Source of the DNA: Asticcacaulis benevestitus DSM 16100 = ATCC BAA-896
GTDB taxonomy: Bacteria; Pseudomonadota; Alphaproteobacteria; Caulobacterales; Caulobacteraceae
Length of the DNA: 47,429 bases
Reading direction: 5' to 3'
Assembly (NCBI RefSeq): GCF_000376105.1
Contig: NZ_AQWM01000004.1
Coordinates: 194 to 47,622 of the forward strand
This document shows positions 1 through 7,704 of the stretch, piece after piece. Every line of letters begins with the position of its first letter. Within the stretch, counting starts at the first letter, position 1. A program made the translations under genes and the position numbers. The notes beneath the pieces were generated by a model that did no database searches, was not told the DNA's origin, and saw only the letters and a program-made list of their open reading frames with translations.

Positions 1-430
1 GTCACGCGACATTGGTCCACACTTCGGACTGACCCCGCGAAAGTATCAGTCAGGAGAAACAGACTACACCGGCCGCATCTCAAAGACGGGGGATGCCAGC
101 GTACGCACAGCTCTTTACGAGGCGGCGAACACAATCATGATCCGGCCCAGCAAAGCCATACGCCTGAAAGCGTGGGCGACAGCGATTGCCACGCGCTCGG
201 GCCTAAAAAAGGCCAAGGTCGCCTTGGCCAGGAAGCTCGGCGTCATCATGCATGCCATGCTCCGCAATGGGCAGGACTTTGCGGCTACCCAAACAGAAAG
301 GGCTGCCATGGCCTGACATATTACACCCTCAGGCCGCTCTACCATCCTCGGCCTGAGCCAGGTCCCTTCGCCGGGACGCGAGGATCGGTCAGACCGCACG
401 TCCGCTCGCAGCCGAATAGGACTGCGACCT
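1..430 (+). mobile_element. IS110-family insertion sequence, 3' part
   Basis: The window opens inside an IS110-family transposase gene, and the stretch after its stop codon up to about 430 is non-coding, as expected for the right end of such an element. IS110 elements lack classical terminal inverted repeats, so I cannot fix the right boundary; 430 is a guess based on where transposase-like and IS-like sequence fades. The left end lies outside the window, so completeness cannot be judged. In this family a guide (bridge) RNA is encoded in a non-coding end of the element; nothing here allows me to call one. Confidence 0.55.
2..316 (+). CDS. IS110-family transposase, C-terminal fragment (5' end off window)
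   Basis: Reading frame 2 is open from the window edge to TGA and gives 104 residues with no start codon in the window. It begins SRDIGPHFGLTPRKYQSGET, the typical opening of the C-terminal Transposase_20 domain (a helix-hairpin-helix region carrying the catalytic serine in IS110 enzymes), and continues with KTGDASVRTALYEAAN and the basic stretch KKAKVALARKL. The N-terminal DEDD (RuvC-like) domain would lie upstream. IS110 enzymes recombine a circular intermediate into a target without making clear terminal repeats. Whether the copy is intact cannot be told. The family assignment is firm; the subgroup is not. Confidence 0.85.
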   Translation, partial: SRDIGPHFGLTPRKYQSGETDYTGRISKTGDASVRTALYEAANTIMIRPSKAIRLKAWATAIATRSGLKKAKVALARKLGVIMHAMLRNGQDFAATQTERAAMA

Positions 431-586
431 AAAGATTGGTCGGCCGAGCCTTTTTCCTACACCATCAAGCAGCGCTCTCAGAGATGACTGCGGACAGAAG
501 CACGAAGCCGGCGATCGGAAATGGCTCAAAAGGGATTGACTTTAAGTGGCCCGTTACAGAAGCATGTCGTATCCGGCGCAGGCGTC
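317..586. other. No gene recognised; IS flank
   Basis: Only short overlapping open frames on both strands are found, none with a recognisable protein or a good ribosome binding site. The first ~110 bases probably belong to the insertion sequence. No tRNA, terminator or strong repeat was seen. Confidence 0.5.
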
Positions 587-709
587 TTACCAGCGTTCGC
601 GGATCGCCAGAAACACCAGCAGAACCAGCGCCAACGGCAGGAGCGCTATGGCGCGAGCGGTATCGACCCAATCGCGGCGGTTGCGGACTTCGTATGTTAA
701 CCCGGTCAT
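587..709 (-). CDS. Possible small single-span membrane protein (40 aa)
   Basis: A 40-codon frame starts with ATG preceded by AGAGGG at a 7-nt spacing and ends with TAA. The product has a charged start (VRNRRDWVDTARAI), one clear hydrophobic segment at about residues 21-35 (LLPLALVLLVFLA) and a basic end (IRERW). This N-in/C-out or reverse single-span layout is typical of bacterial small membrane proteins. It lies 67 nt downstream of, and on the same strand as, the HigBA operon, so it could be its last gene or an independent unit. No family is recognised. The good Shine-Dalgarno site and hydrophobic pattern support it, but the length is short enough for chance, so the call is tentative. Confidence 0.4.
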   Translation of the reverse strand: MTGLTYEVRNRRDWVDTARAIALLPLALVLLVFLAIRERW

Positions 710-776
710 TTCGGCACCCTCTGTAATATTTGAAGATGTCATTGCAAGGTGCGGGCCAATTAAGGGTTCATAGGTT

Positions 777-977
777 TCAATCTAAAATCTGAAACATATC
801 CAATGGATACAAATAATCTTCACCATAATCACCCCATACGCGGATCATATCTTTTTCGAGAGCCGCCTCATAAATATTACCAATCGTCAGGTTCACTAAA
901 GGCATTACGAGGCTTTTTGCCTACATGCCTTCAAGACGGATATATTGTCGGTTAGACACACATTTCGTCTTCAGCAT
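777..977 (-). pseudogene. Third gene of the HigBA operon: SH3-like small protein with an in-frame amber codon
   Basis: The start ATG overlaps the stop of the HigA-like gene (TGATG), which implies translational coupling. Read through, the frame gives 66 codons beginning MLKTKCVSNRQYIRLEGM, then TAG at codon 19 (921-923), then continues in the same frame to LTIGNIYEAAL, DYGEDYLYPLDMF and TGA. From memory, the second half resembles a family of roughly 60-residue proteins (LTVGKxYEV...DDSGEDYLYP) often found near polymorphic-toxin immunity genes. An internal ATG at 905 could restart translation to give 42 residues, but it has no evident Shine-Dalgarno site. Options are a recent nonsense mutation, suppression, or a functional short form. 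Codon use is AT-rich compared with icd, which fits transfer together with the toxin-antitoxin pair. The function is unknown. Confidence 0.5.
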
Positions 978-1273
978 CACGACGCCGCTTTCTGATCCGT
1001 CACGATGGCCAGCCTGACGCCGACAGCTCGCAAAATAGCGGTGATCGTCTCGTGACGCGGATGCGCCCCCACGCTCAGCGCCTTATACAGACTTTCGCGC
1101 CCCAGACCGGACGCCTTGGCTACATTGGCCATGCCGCGCGCTCTGGCCACATTGTTCAGGGCAAAAAGAAAGACATCAGGATTGGGGTCTTCCGCCGCGG
1201 CCGACAGATACTCGGCAATGGCGTCTTCACTATCGAGGTAATCGACCGCATCAAAGGGCGCGTAGGTCGTCAT
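977..1273 (-). CDS. HigA-like antitoxin (addiction module antidote protein)
   Basis: This 98-residue protein has the helix-turn-helix of the HigA-like 'probable addiction module antidote' family: FLFALNNVARARGMANVAKASGLGRESLYKALS, followed by HPRHETITAILRAVGVRLAI. It would neutralise the upstream toxin and, with or without it, repress the operon by binding the palindrome in front of the toxin gene. The start ATG overlaps the toxin stop (ATGA) and has AAGGAG upstream inside the toxin gene, so the two are translationally coupled in toxin-first order, which is usual for HigBA. Its stop in turn overlaps the next ATG. The family is firmly recognised; the DNA target is inferred from position. Confidence 0.88.
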   Translation of the reverse strand: MTTYAPFDAVDYLDSEDAIAEYLSAAAEDPNPDVFLFALNNVARARGMANVAKASGLGRESLYKALSVGAHPRHETITAILRAVGVRLAIVTDQKAAS

Positions 1274-1575
1274 GCTTTCTTCTCCTTAAGCTCACGCGCC
1301 ATAAGTTTGGCACGCGCTATGTCTTTCTTTTGAGACGATTTATCGCCGCCGATCAGCAGCACATAAACCGTTGCACCATCACGGACAAAATAGACTCTAT
1401 AGCCGGGTCCTGTATGAACACGCATTTCAGAAACACCTTCACCGACAGGCGCACAGTCACCGAAATTACCAAAACGCGCGGAGTCGAGACGCGCCACAAT
1501 ACGCAGTCTGGCTGTCATATCCGTAAGCCCGTGCAGCCATTTGTCGAAATCGGATGATCGGATAAGTATATTCAT
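1270..1575 (-). CDS. HigB/RelE-type toxin (addiction module killer protein)
   Basis: The 101-residue product ([17 protein letters not shown]... to KEKKA) belongs to the phage-derived Gp49-like/HigB branch of the RelE superfamily, ribosome-dependent mRNA endonucleases. Family features seen are the N-terminal [10 protein letters not shown] helix, [23 protein letters not shown], the core strand [12 protein letters not shown], and the closing segment [17 protein letters not shown]. An upstream in-frame start would add 12 residues, but the ATG used here has AAGGATGGGGGA just before it and sits right after the operator palindrome. The gene is first in a HigB-HigA-third-gene operon with overlapping stops and starts. 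The catalytic mechanism is inferred from the family. Confidence 0.87.
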   Translation of the reverse strand: MNILIRSSDFDKWLHGLTDMTARLRIVARLDSARFGNFGDCAPVGEGVSEMRVHTGPGYRVYFVRDGATVYVLLIGGDKSSQKKDIARAKLMARELKEKKA

Positions 1576-1593
1576 GCGTCCCCCATCCTTACA

Positions 1594-1609
1594 GTATCCA
1601 ATTGGATAC
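1594..1609. promoter_or_regulatory. 16-bp palindromic operator of the HigBA operon
   Basis: GTATCCAATTGGATAC is a perfect 16-bp palindrome, ending 18 bases before the toxin start codon on the minus strand and overlapping where its promoter must lie. This is the classical place for the autoregulatory site of a type II toxin-antitoxin operon, bound by the antitoxin helix-turn-helix. A related 13-bp sequence (TATCCAATGGATA) occurs at 797-809 inside the third gene. Confidence 0.7.
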
Positions 1610-1743
1610 AATCTTGCAAGTCCCCACAGGCGAAATTTGAGCTATTTGCGCCGCCAGATAATTCGTTTATAGCACCTGCCGTTAGCGACGGCTCCGACCC
1701 TGTGTGTCCTGCCGCCAGCTCCCGTTTGGAAAAGGATTCTGTA

Positions 1744-2958
1744 ATGGCTAAAATCAAGGTGGCGAACCCGGTTGTCGATATCGACGGCGACGAAATGACC
1801 CGCATCATCTGGCAGTGGATCAAGGACAAGCTGATCCACCCCTATCTCGATATCGACCTGCAATATTTCGATCTCGGCATGGAAAACCGCGACGCGACCG
1901 ACGATCAGGTCACCATCGATGCCGCCGAAGCCATCAAGGCCTGCGGCGTCGGCGTCAAGTGCGCCACTATCACGCCTGACGAAGCCCGCGTGAAGGAATT
2001 CAGCCTGAAGAAGATGTGGAAGTCGCCCAACGGCACCATCCGCAACATCCTGGGCGGCGTTGTTTTCCGTGAGCCGATCATCTGCAAGAACGTGCCGCGC
2101 CTCGTTCCCGGCTGGACCCAGCCGATCGTCGTTGGCCGCCATGCCTTCGGCGACCAGTACAAGGCCACCGATTTCCTCGTCCCCGGCCCCGGTAAACTGA
2201 CCATGAAGTTCGTCGGTGACGACGGCAAGGAAATGGACTTTGAGGTCTTCAAGTTCCCCAGCGCCGGCGTGGCCATGGGCATGTACAACCTCGACGACTC
2301 GATCCGCGATTTCGCCCATGCCTGCTTCGCTTACGGCCTGTCGCGCGGCTATCCGGTCTATCTGTCGACCAAGAACACCATCCTGAAAGCCTATGACGGC
2401 CGCTTCAAGGACATCTTCGCCGAAATCTACGCCGCCGAATACGAAGACAAGTTCAAGGCCGCCGGCCTGCACTACGAGCACCGCCTGATCGACGACATGG
2501 TCGCCGCGGCGCTCAAGTGGTCGGGCGGTTACCTCTGGGCCTGTAAGAACTATGACGGCGACGTCCAGTCCGACACCGTGGCGCAAGGCTATGGCTCGCT
2601 CGGCCTGATGACCTCGGCCCTGGTCACGCCCGACGGCAAGATCATGGAAGCCGAAGCCGCCCACGGCACCGTGACGCGCCACTTCCGCCAGCACCAGAAG
2701 GGTGAAGCCACCTCGACCAATTCGATGGCCTCGATCTTCGCCTGGACACAAGGCCTGAAGCACCGCGCCAAGCTCGACGGCAATGCCGAGCTGACCAAGT
2801 TCGCCGAAACCCTGGAAAAGGTCTGCGTCGATACGGTCGAAGCCGGCTTCATGACCAAGGATCTGGCGCTGCTCGTCGGCCCGTCGCAAGGCTGGCTGAC
2901 CACCGAGGGCTTCCTCGACAAGATCAGCGAAAACCTGACCAAGGCGCTGGCCGCCTAA
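1744..2958 (+). CDS. icd: NADP-dependent isocitrate dehydrogenase
   Basis: This 404-residue enzyme oxidatively decarboxylates isocitrate to 2-oxoglutarate in the TCA cycle, in the cytoplasm. It is the homodimeric eukaryotic-like (type II) form common in alphaproteobacteria: [19 protein letters not shown] at the start, [20 protein letters not shown] (substrate-binding Ser/Asn and Arg), [14 protein letters not shown], and the C-terminal [14 protein letters not shown] and [15 protein letters not shown] segments. The start is the ATG preceded by AAAGGATT; an upstream ATG at 1702 would add 14 unrelated residues. It is monocistronic and followed by a strong terminator. Confidence 0.97.
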   Translation: MAKIKVANPVVDIDGDEMTRIIWQWIKDKLIHPYLDIDLQYFDLGMENRDATDDQVTIDAAEAIKACGVGVKCATITPDEARVKEFSLKKMWKSPNGTIRNILGGVVFREPIICKNVPRLVPGWTQPIVVGRHAFGDQYKATDFLVPGPGKLTMKFVGDDGKEMDFEVFKFPSAGVAMGMYNLDDSIRDFAHACFAYGLSRGYPVYLSTKNTILKAYDGRFKDIFAEIYAAEYEDKFKAAGLHYEHRLIDDMVAAALKWSGGYLWACKNYDGDVQSDTVAQGYGSLGLMTSALVTPDGKIMEAEAAHGTVTRHFRQHQKGEATSTNSMASIFAWTQGLKHRAKLDGNAELTKFAETLEKVCVDTVEAGFMTKDLALLVGPSQGWLTTEGFLDKISENLTKALAA

Positions 2959-2980
2959 GCCCAGGCCAAACGAGACAGAA

Positions 2981-3011
2981 AAGCCGTCGGTTCATTCCGG
3001 CGGCTTTTTTT
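2981..3011 (+). terminator. Rho-independent terminator of icd
   Basis: A 10-bp stem (AAGCCGTCGG / CCGGCGGCTT, one G-T pair) with a six-base loop TTCATT is followed by a run of T. It lies 22 nt after the icd stop. Confidence 0.9.
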
Positions 3012-3143
3012 ATGTCGAGGCGACAACCGCGACATCCACCCTGACGTCTGCTGGCCGGTTGGCAGCGCAGGGCGTGTCAAAAAAACGCGCGTTGACGCCT
3101 GTGAACCGAACTGAAATAGTCCACTAAAATACAGGGGAAGACC

Positions 3144-4268
3144 ATGCGATTCACAGCGGCTTTATTATCGGGTATGATACTCGCCGGCAGCGCACATGCG
3201 GAAACCATCAGCTCACAGACCTTAATGCATACACCGCCGCTTGATACAGTGCCGCTTAGCGTTGATACCTTCGGCCGTGTGGCGCATGAAAAAAGTGGCG
3301 CTATAGCCTATTCGTGGCCTTTGGTTACCTTCTCTTCTCATTTCACAGGTTCGGAAATTTGGATAGATATTGATGATTCCAAGGGCCGATTGAATGTCTA
3401 TATCGACGGTAATATAGCAACCACACTGAGTCACCCCGGTGCCAGTCGGATTCATATAAAAGACGTGCCGGAGAATCCGCGTGGCGGTGATGAGCACTCT
3501 GTGAGTCTGACGCGATTCAATGAAACGCAGGATTCCGTTTCCCGCCTGATCGCAATATATGCTCACGGGGCCTCGTCCGGCCCACCATCAATGTCACCTT
3601 CCAAAAGTATCGAATTTATTGGCGATTCCTATACGGTCGGTTACGGTAATACTTCTAGCAAACGTTCCTGCACCGCAGAAGAATTGGATGCGACAACTGA
3701 CACCGGCAAGAGCTTCGCCGTGCTTACCGCAGATGCCATTTGGGCTAAGGTCCAAGTTAACGCCTATTCCGGCCGCGGCATCGTACGTAACTATAATGGC
3801 TTTGCCGGCGACACCCTACCCGACCTCTACCCCTATGCTCTCTTCGACGGCAAGACCGAATATCACGACCCCACCTGGCAGCCGCAGGTCATCGTCATCG
3901 CGCTCGGCACCAACGATTTCTCCACGCCCCTCCATGCCGGCGAAAAGTGGAAGACTGAGGCTGAACTGATCGCGGATTACGAAGCAACTTATGTCAATTT
4001 CGTCAAATCCCTGCGCACGAAAAACCCGGATGCGTCCGTCCTGCTGATCTCCTACGATCCGGCCACTACGCCGCAAATCACCACTGTACGCGACCGCCTG
4101 AGGGCCGCGGGCGAGACCAGGGTGGATGTGCTGGAAATCACCGGCTTCACCAAGAACGCCTGCGATCATCACCCCGATACCGACGATGACCGCAAGATCA
4201 GCCAAACCCTGATCGCTTATTTCGATGCCCATCCCGAACTCTGGCCAGACCTCAGACAAGGCAAGTAA
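3144..4268 (+). CDS. Secreted SGNH hydrolase, CE2-type carbohydrate esterase (copy 1)
   Basis: The 374-residue protein has a Sec signal peptide (cleavage after SAHA, about residue 19), a beta-sandwich N-terminal domain as in carbohydrate esterase family 2 (about 30-145), and an SGNH domain. Block I is IEFIGDSYTVGYGNTS with nucleophile Ser162; the oxyanion region is SGRGIVRNYNG; block III is ALGTNDFSTPL with Asn257; and the last block is CDHHPDTDDD with His343. CE2 enzymes remove acetyl groups from xylan or other polysaccharides; the substrate here is inferred. The ATG is preceded by GGGGAAGACC. It is the first of an ordered run with a 1-nt gap to the next esterase. The 5' half is clearly more AT-rich than the 3' half. 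Confidence 0.88.
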   Translation: MRFTAALLSGMILAGSAHAETISSQTLMHTPPLDTVPLSVDTFGRVAHEKSGAIAYSWPLVTFSSHFTGSEIWIDIDDSKGRLNVYIDGNIATTLSHPGASRIHIKDVPENPRGGDEHSVSLTRFNETQDSVSRLIAIYAHGASSGPPSMSPSKSIEFIGDSYTVGYGNTSSKRSCTAEELDATTDTGKSFAVLTADAIWAKVQVNAYSGRGIVRNYNGFAGDTLPDLYPYALFDGKTEYHDPTWQPQVIVIALGTNDFSTPLHAGEKWKTEAELIADYEATYVNFVKSLRTKNPDASVLLISYDPATTPQITTVRDRLRAAGETRVDVLEITGFTKNACDHHPDTDDDRKISQTLIAYFDAHPELWPDLRQGK

Positions 4269-4269
4269 T

Positions 4270-5355
4270 ATGCGTCTTTTCAATGCTCTCCTGCTCGCCG
4301 GCACGCTTCTGGCCACGACCGCTCAGGCCGGAACGCCGATCGGTTATCCCCTGCCGTTGCATATCGGCGGCCGCGTGGCGACCGTTAGCGCCGATCCGGC
4401 TCAGGGCTACGTCCACCAGTGGCCGGGCACCTATTTCGAGGCCCGCTTCAAGGGCAAGGAGATATCACTGCGCCTGAACGACCAGACCAATATCCTCAAT
4501 GTCTATGTCGATGGCCAGAAGGTGCAGACCGTCAATCGCCCCGGCGAAGGCGATATCGTGCTGGGCCCCTTCGCCGATACCGAACACACCATCCGCATCG
4601 AGAAGCTGACCGAGTCGGCCTCAAGCTCGGCGCAGTTCACCGGCCTGTTCGTGGCCGATGCTAATAATGTCCGTCCCGCGCCGCTGCCATCACCGCGCCG
4701 CATCGAGTTCATCGGCGACAGCTATACCGTAGGCTACGGCAACACCTCCTCCACCCGCACCTGCACCGGCGATCAGGTCTGGGCCACCACCAACACCCAG
4801 GCCGCCTTCGGGCCGGTCACCGCCAAACATTTCAAGGCCGATTACCGCGTCAACGCCATTTCCGGCCGCGGCATCGTGCGCAACTACAATGGCGGCGAAG
4901 GCCTGCCCCTGCCGCAAGCCTATGCCTATACCGTCACCCCCGACATCAAGGACACATCCGAGAGCTGGAACCCGCAGGTCGTCGTCATCGGCCTCGGCAC
5001 CAACGATTTCACCACGCCCCTGCATGGCGGCGAGGTGTGGACCACGCGCGACGAACTGCACAGCGATTACGAGCAGACCTATGTCGCGTTCGTGCAGTCC
5101 CTGCGCGCCCAATATCCCGGAGCCTATTTCATCCTGATGGCCACCGATCAGGCCAATGGCGAGATCCAGTCCGAGGTTAAAAAGGTACTCACCGCCTTGC
5201 GCGCATCGGGTGAGAGCCGCATCGATTTCTTACCCATGAACGGCCTAAGTTTTGGCGGGTGCAACTGGCACCCGACCACGGCGGACGATACTCAGGTGGC
5301 GAACAGCCTGATCGGTTTCCTTGAGGCCCGGCCGGAGATATGGGACAACAAATAA
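4270..5355 (+). CDS. Secreted SGNH hydrolase, CE2-type carbohydrate esterase (copy 2)
   Basis: A 361-residue paralogue of its neighbours with the same architecture: signal peptide ending at about residue 20 (TTAQA), CE2-like N-terminal domain containing VHQWPGTYFEARFKGKEISL, then the SGNH domain with IEFIGDSYTVGYGNTS (Ser151), SGRGIVRNYNGGEG, GLGTNDFTTPLHGGE and GCNWHPTTADD carrying the catalytic His. The start ATG lies 1 nt after the stop of copy 1 and uses AAGG within the upstream gene's end, so the two are probably translationally linked. An upstream in-frame ATG would overlap copy 1 and disrupt the signal peptide. Base composition is uniformly GC-rich, unlike copies 1 and 3. Expected action is deacetylation of plant polysaccharide in the periplasm or outside the cell. 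Confidence 0.88.
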   Translation: MRLFNALLLAGTLLATTAQAGTPIGYPLPLHIGGRVATVSADPAQGYVHQWPGTYFEARFKGKEISLRLNDQTNILNVYVDGQKVQTVNRPGEGDIVLGPFADTEHTIRIEKLTESASSSAQFTGLFVADANNVRPAPLPSPRRIEFIGDSYTVGYGNTSSTRTCTGDQVWATTNTQAAFGPVTAKHFKADYRVNAISGRGIVRNYNGGEGLPLPQAYAYTVTPDIKDTSESWNPQVVVIGLGTNDFTTPLHGGEVWTTRDELHSDYEQTYVAFVQSLRAQYPGAYFILMATDQANGEIQSEVKKVLTALRASGESRIDFLPMNGLSFGGCNWHPTTADDTQVANSLIGFLEARPEIWDNK

Positions 5356-5358
5356 AGC

Positions 5359-6426
5359 ATGAAACTTTTTCGCTGCGATAACTGCGGAAATTCGATCTAT
5401 TTCGAGAACCGGTCCTGCCTCAAATGCGGTTTACGCCTGGGCTTCGTCTGCGAAGAAATCAGCCTGCACGCCATGCAGCCCGACGCCAACCATGCTGATC
5501 GCTGGCGCCGCGTCGATCAGCAGCAATTCGTCTATCGCTTCTGCCCGAACGCCGCTTTCGATGTCTGCAACTGGCTGGTGCGCGATGACAGCGACGAAAC
5601 GTTTTGCACCGCCTGCCGTTACAATGGCTTAGTGCCCAATGCGAAAAGCAGGGAGGGCCTGCGCCGCTGGCGCGCCATCTCCGACGCCCAGCGCCACCTG
5701 TTCTATTCGTTCCTGCGCTGGGATCTGCCGCGTCCCTCGCGCAAGGAAGACCCGATCGGCGGGCTTCGCTTCGATCTGAAAGACGACAAGATCAATCCGG
5801 ATGGCTCGTGCCAGCCGGTGCTGATCGGCCACGATGAGGGCCATATCGTCATCCGCACCGCCGAGGCCGACGACCCGACGCGCGAACAGCAGCGCGCCAT
5901 GATGAACGAGCCCTACCGCACCCTGCTCGGTCACTTCCGCCACGAGACCGGCCACTTCATCTGGAACAAGATGGTGCGCGATGCCGGCAAGACCGAGAGT
6001 TTCCGCGCCGTTTTCGGTGACGAGAGCGTCGATTACGACGAGGCGCTGAAGCATCATTACGCGCGGGGGCCTAGGCCCGGCTGGGGTTCCAGCTATATCA
6101 GCTATTACGCCACCACCCATCCGTGGGAGGATTTCGCCGAGTGCTTCGCCCATGTGCTGCATATCATCGATTCACTGGAGACGGCGCACATGTTCGGCAT
6201 AGCGCTGGCGCCCATGTCACATGATTTCCTGGCGGCGCACGCGAACTTCGACCCCTATTCGGTGCTCGATTTTGAGCGCATCGCCGAGGTGTGGATACCG
6301 CTCAGCCTGGCGCTCAACACCATCCACCATTCGATGGGCGAGCGCGATCTTTATCCCTTTATCCTGACCCCGGTGATCAAGGGCAAACTGGCCTATGTCC
6401 ACAGCCTGCTGACCAGACAGATCTAG
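5359..6426 (+). CDS. Zinc-ribbon plus putative zinc metallopeptidase
   Basis: The 355-residue protein has no signal peptide. It opens with a zinc ribbon (Cys6-x2-Cys9 ... Cys20-x2-Cys23) and has a second cysteine cluster at about 62-86 (FCPN, DVCNW, FCTAC). The catalytic domain carries HETGH (His195, Glu196, His199), with a likely third ligand in HPWEDFAECFAHV (about 257-261), as in the Peptidase_Mx 'putative zinc-binding metallopeptidase' family. The substrate is unknown and the protein is predicted to be cytoplasmic. It starts 3 nt after the second esterase, so it is probably co-transcribed with it, which is odd for an intracellular protein among secreted enzymes. Family confidence is good; function is open. 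Confidence 0.85.
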   Translation: MKLFRCDNCGNSIYFENRSCLKCGLRLGFVCEEISLHAMQPDANHADRWRRVDQQQFVYRFCPNAAFDVCNWLVRDDSDETFCTACRYNGLVPNAKSREGLRRWRAISDAQRHLFYSFLRWDLPRPSRKEDPIGGLRFDLKDDKINPDGSCQPVLIGHDEGHIVIRTAEADDPTREQQRAMMNEPYRTLLGHFRHETGHFIWNKMVRDAGKTESFRAVFGDESVDYDEALKHHYARGPRPGWGSSYISYYATTHPWEDFAECFAHVLHIIDSLETAHMFGIALAPMSHDFLAAHANFDPYSVLDFERIAEVWIPLSLALNTIHHSMGERDLYPFILTPVIKGKLAYVHSLLTRQI

Positions 6427-6468
6427 CCTCTCTTAATACCTCCCCGCTCATGAATGGGTCTGCTTTTT

Positions 6469-6571
6469 ATACCTCCCCGGCTTGTTCGGGGAGGGGGACC
6501 GACGCGCCCCGCGCTCAAACAGCGAAGCGGTAGCGCACCCCAAATAGGCGCGTTGGTGGTGGGGTTTCTTG
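6469..6571 (+). repeat. Dispersed GC-rich palindromic element (copy A)
   Basis: It begins ATACCTCCCCG, forms a hairpin CCTCCCCG..CGGGGAGG, and ends GTGGTGGGGTTTCTTGC. An inverted relative with the same two ends lies at 36257-36325, and partial relatives occur at 29636-29759 and 47362-47384. All are intergenic. Confidence 0.65.
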
Positions 6572-6618
6572 CTTTCTTGCCTGATAGCCACCACTATCGC
6601 TAAAAAAAGGGAGAAACC

Positions 6619-7698
6619 ATGTGGAAATCGATTTTACTGGCCGGGGCGCTGGCTACATCTCCGTTCGCCGCACACGCGACAACCACTGCACAGATGGCTT
6701 ATCTCCTGCCTATGACCATTGGCGGGCGGGTCACAGCCGATAATGTTCATCAATGGCCTGCCGTTTATTTCGAATCGCGTTTCACAGGGCCGTCCGTAAA
6801 ATTGCTTTTCGACAATGAGAACAGCAACTTCAATGTTATTGTCGATGGCAAGCCGTTGATGATTTTGCAAAAACCAGGCAGCAAGGTCGTAGAGCTAGGT
6901 AAGTTGGGCGACGGCGAACATACGATCCGCCTCGAAAAGCGATCAGAAACCCAATATCTGACAGGTCGTTTCGTCGGGTTCGACACGATCGATCAGCCAA
7001 GCCCGCTGTTACCCCCGCCCGACCGCGCCCGCCAGATCGAGTTCATCGGTGACTCACTGACCGTCGGCTATGGCAATACCTCAGCCTTTACCCAGTGTAC
7101 GCCCGAGGAAATCTTCGAGACCACCGACAGCCAGCAGGGCTTTGGCGTCCTCACCGCCAGGCATTTCGACGCTGATTACCAGATCAACGCCTTTTCGGGT
7201 CTTGGCATGGTGCGCAATTACGACGGCCGCGAGCATCCGAAATACCATATGCCGATGCTCTATGAACGCGCGCTCTTCGATGACCCGACGCCCGCCCACC
7301 AGCCCGACTGGCACCCACAGGTCATTGTGGTCGGTATCGGCAGCAATGACTTTTCCACGCCGGTGCGTCCCGATGAACCCTGGGGCAATGAGGCCAATCT
7401 CCGCGCCGACTATGTGAAAACCTACACCGCCTTCGTCAAAACCCTCCGCGCCCGAAACCCAAACGCCTTTATCCTGCTCACCACGCTGGAAGGCGAACCG
7501 GAAGGCTATATCAGCGGCACTGATGCGGTGTTTAACGCCATGACCTCAGGCGGTGATACCAAGATTGACCGCATCACCCTGCCGGTGCTCGACTACACCG
7601 GCTGCAACAGTCACCCCAATACCCGCTCGGACGCGCGGGCCGCCGATATCTACATCAAATATCTCGAAGCGCACCCGCAACTCTGGCAAGGCAAGTAA
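6619..7698 (+). CDS. Secreted SGNH hydrolase, CE2-type carbohydrate esterase (copy 3)
   Basis: The 359-residue paralogue has a signal peptide ending at about residue 20 (FAAHA), the CE2-like N-terminal domain with VHQWPAVYFESRFTGPSV, and the SGNH domain IEFIGDSLTVGYGNTS (Ser146), SGLGMVRNYDG, GIGSNDFSTPV and GCNSHPNTRSD. Block III reads GSND rather than GTND, keeping the catalytic Asn. GGGAGAAACC precedes the ATG. It is separated from the metallopeptidase gene by a repeat-bearing gap, so it probably has its own promoter. The first ~400 bases are AT-rich relative to the rest, as in copy 1. The enzymatic role is inferred from the family. Confidence 0.87.
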   Translation: MWKSILLAGALATSPFAAHATTTAQMAYLLPMTIGGRVTADNVHQWPAVYFESRFTGPSVKLLFDNENSNFNVIVDGKPLMILQKPGSKVVELGKLGDGEHTIRLEKRSETQYLTGRFVGFDTIDQPSPLLPPPDRARQIEFIGDSLTVGYGNTSAFTQCTPEEIFETTDSQQGFGVLTARHFDADYQINAFSGLGMVRNYDGREHPKYHMPMLYERALFDDPTPAHQPDWHPQVIVVGIGSNDFSTPVRPDEPWGNEANLRADYVKTYTAFVKTLRARNPNAFILLTTLEGEPEGYISGTDAVFNAMTSGGDTKIDRITLPVLDYTGCNSHPNTRSDARAADIYIKYLEAHPQLWQGK

Positions 7699-7704
7699 GG
7701 CTCT

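Noticed and set aside
436..726. Overlapping small frames after the insertion sequence
   Set aside because: No ribosome site and no recognisable protein, and they compete with the better-supported minus-strand small membrane frame.
1642..2889. 415-codon minus-strand frame opposite icd
   Set aside because: Mirror of the icd codon pattern with Val/Asp/His-rich low-similarity sequence and no ribosome site.
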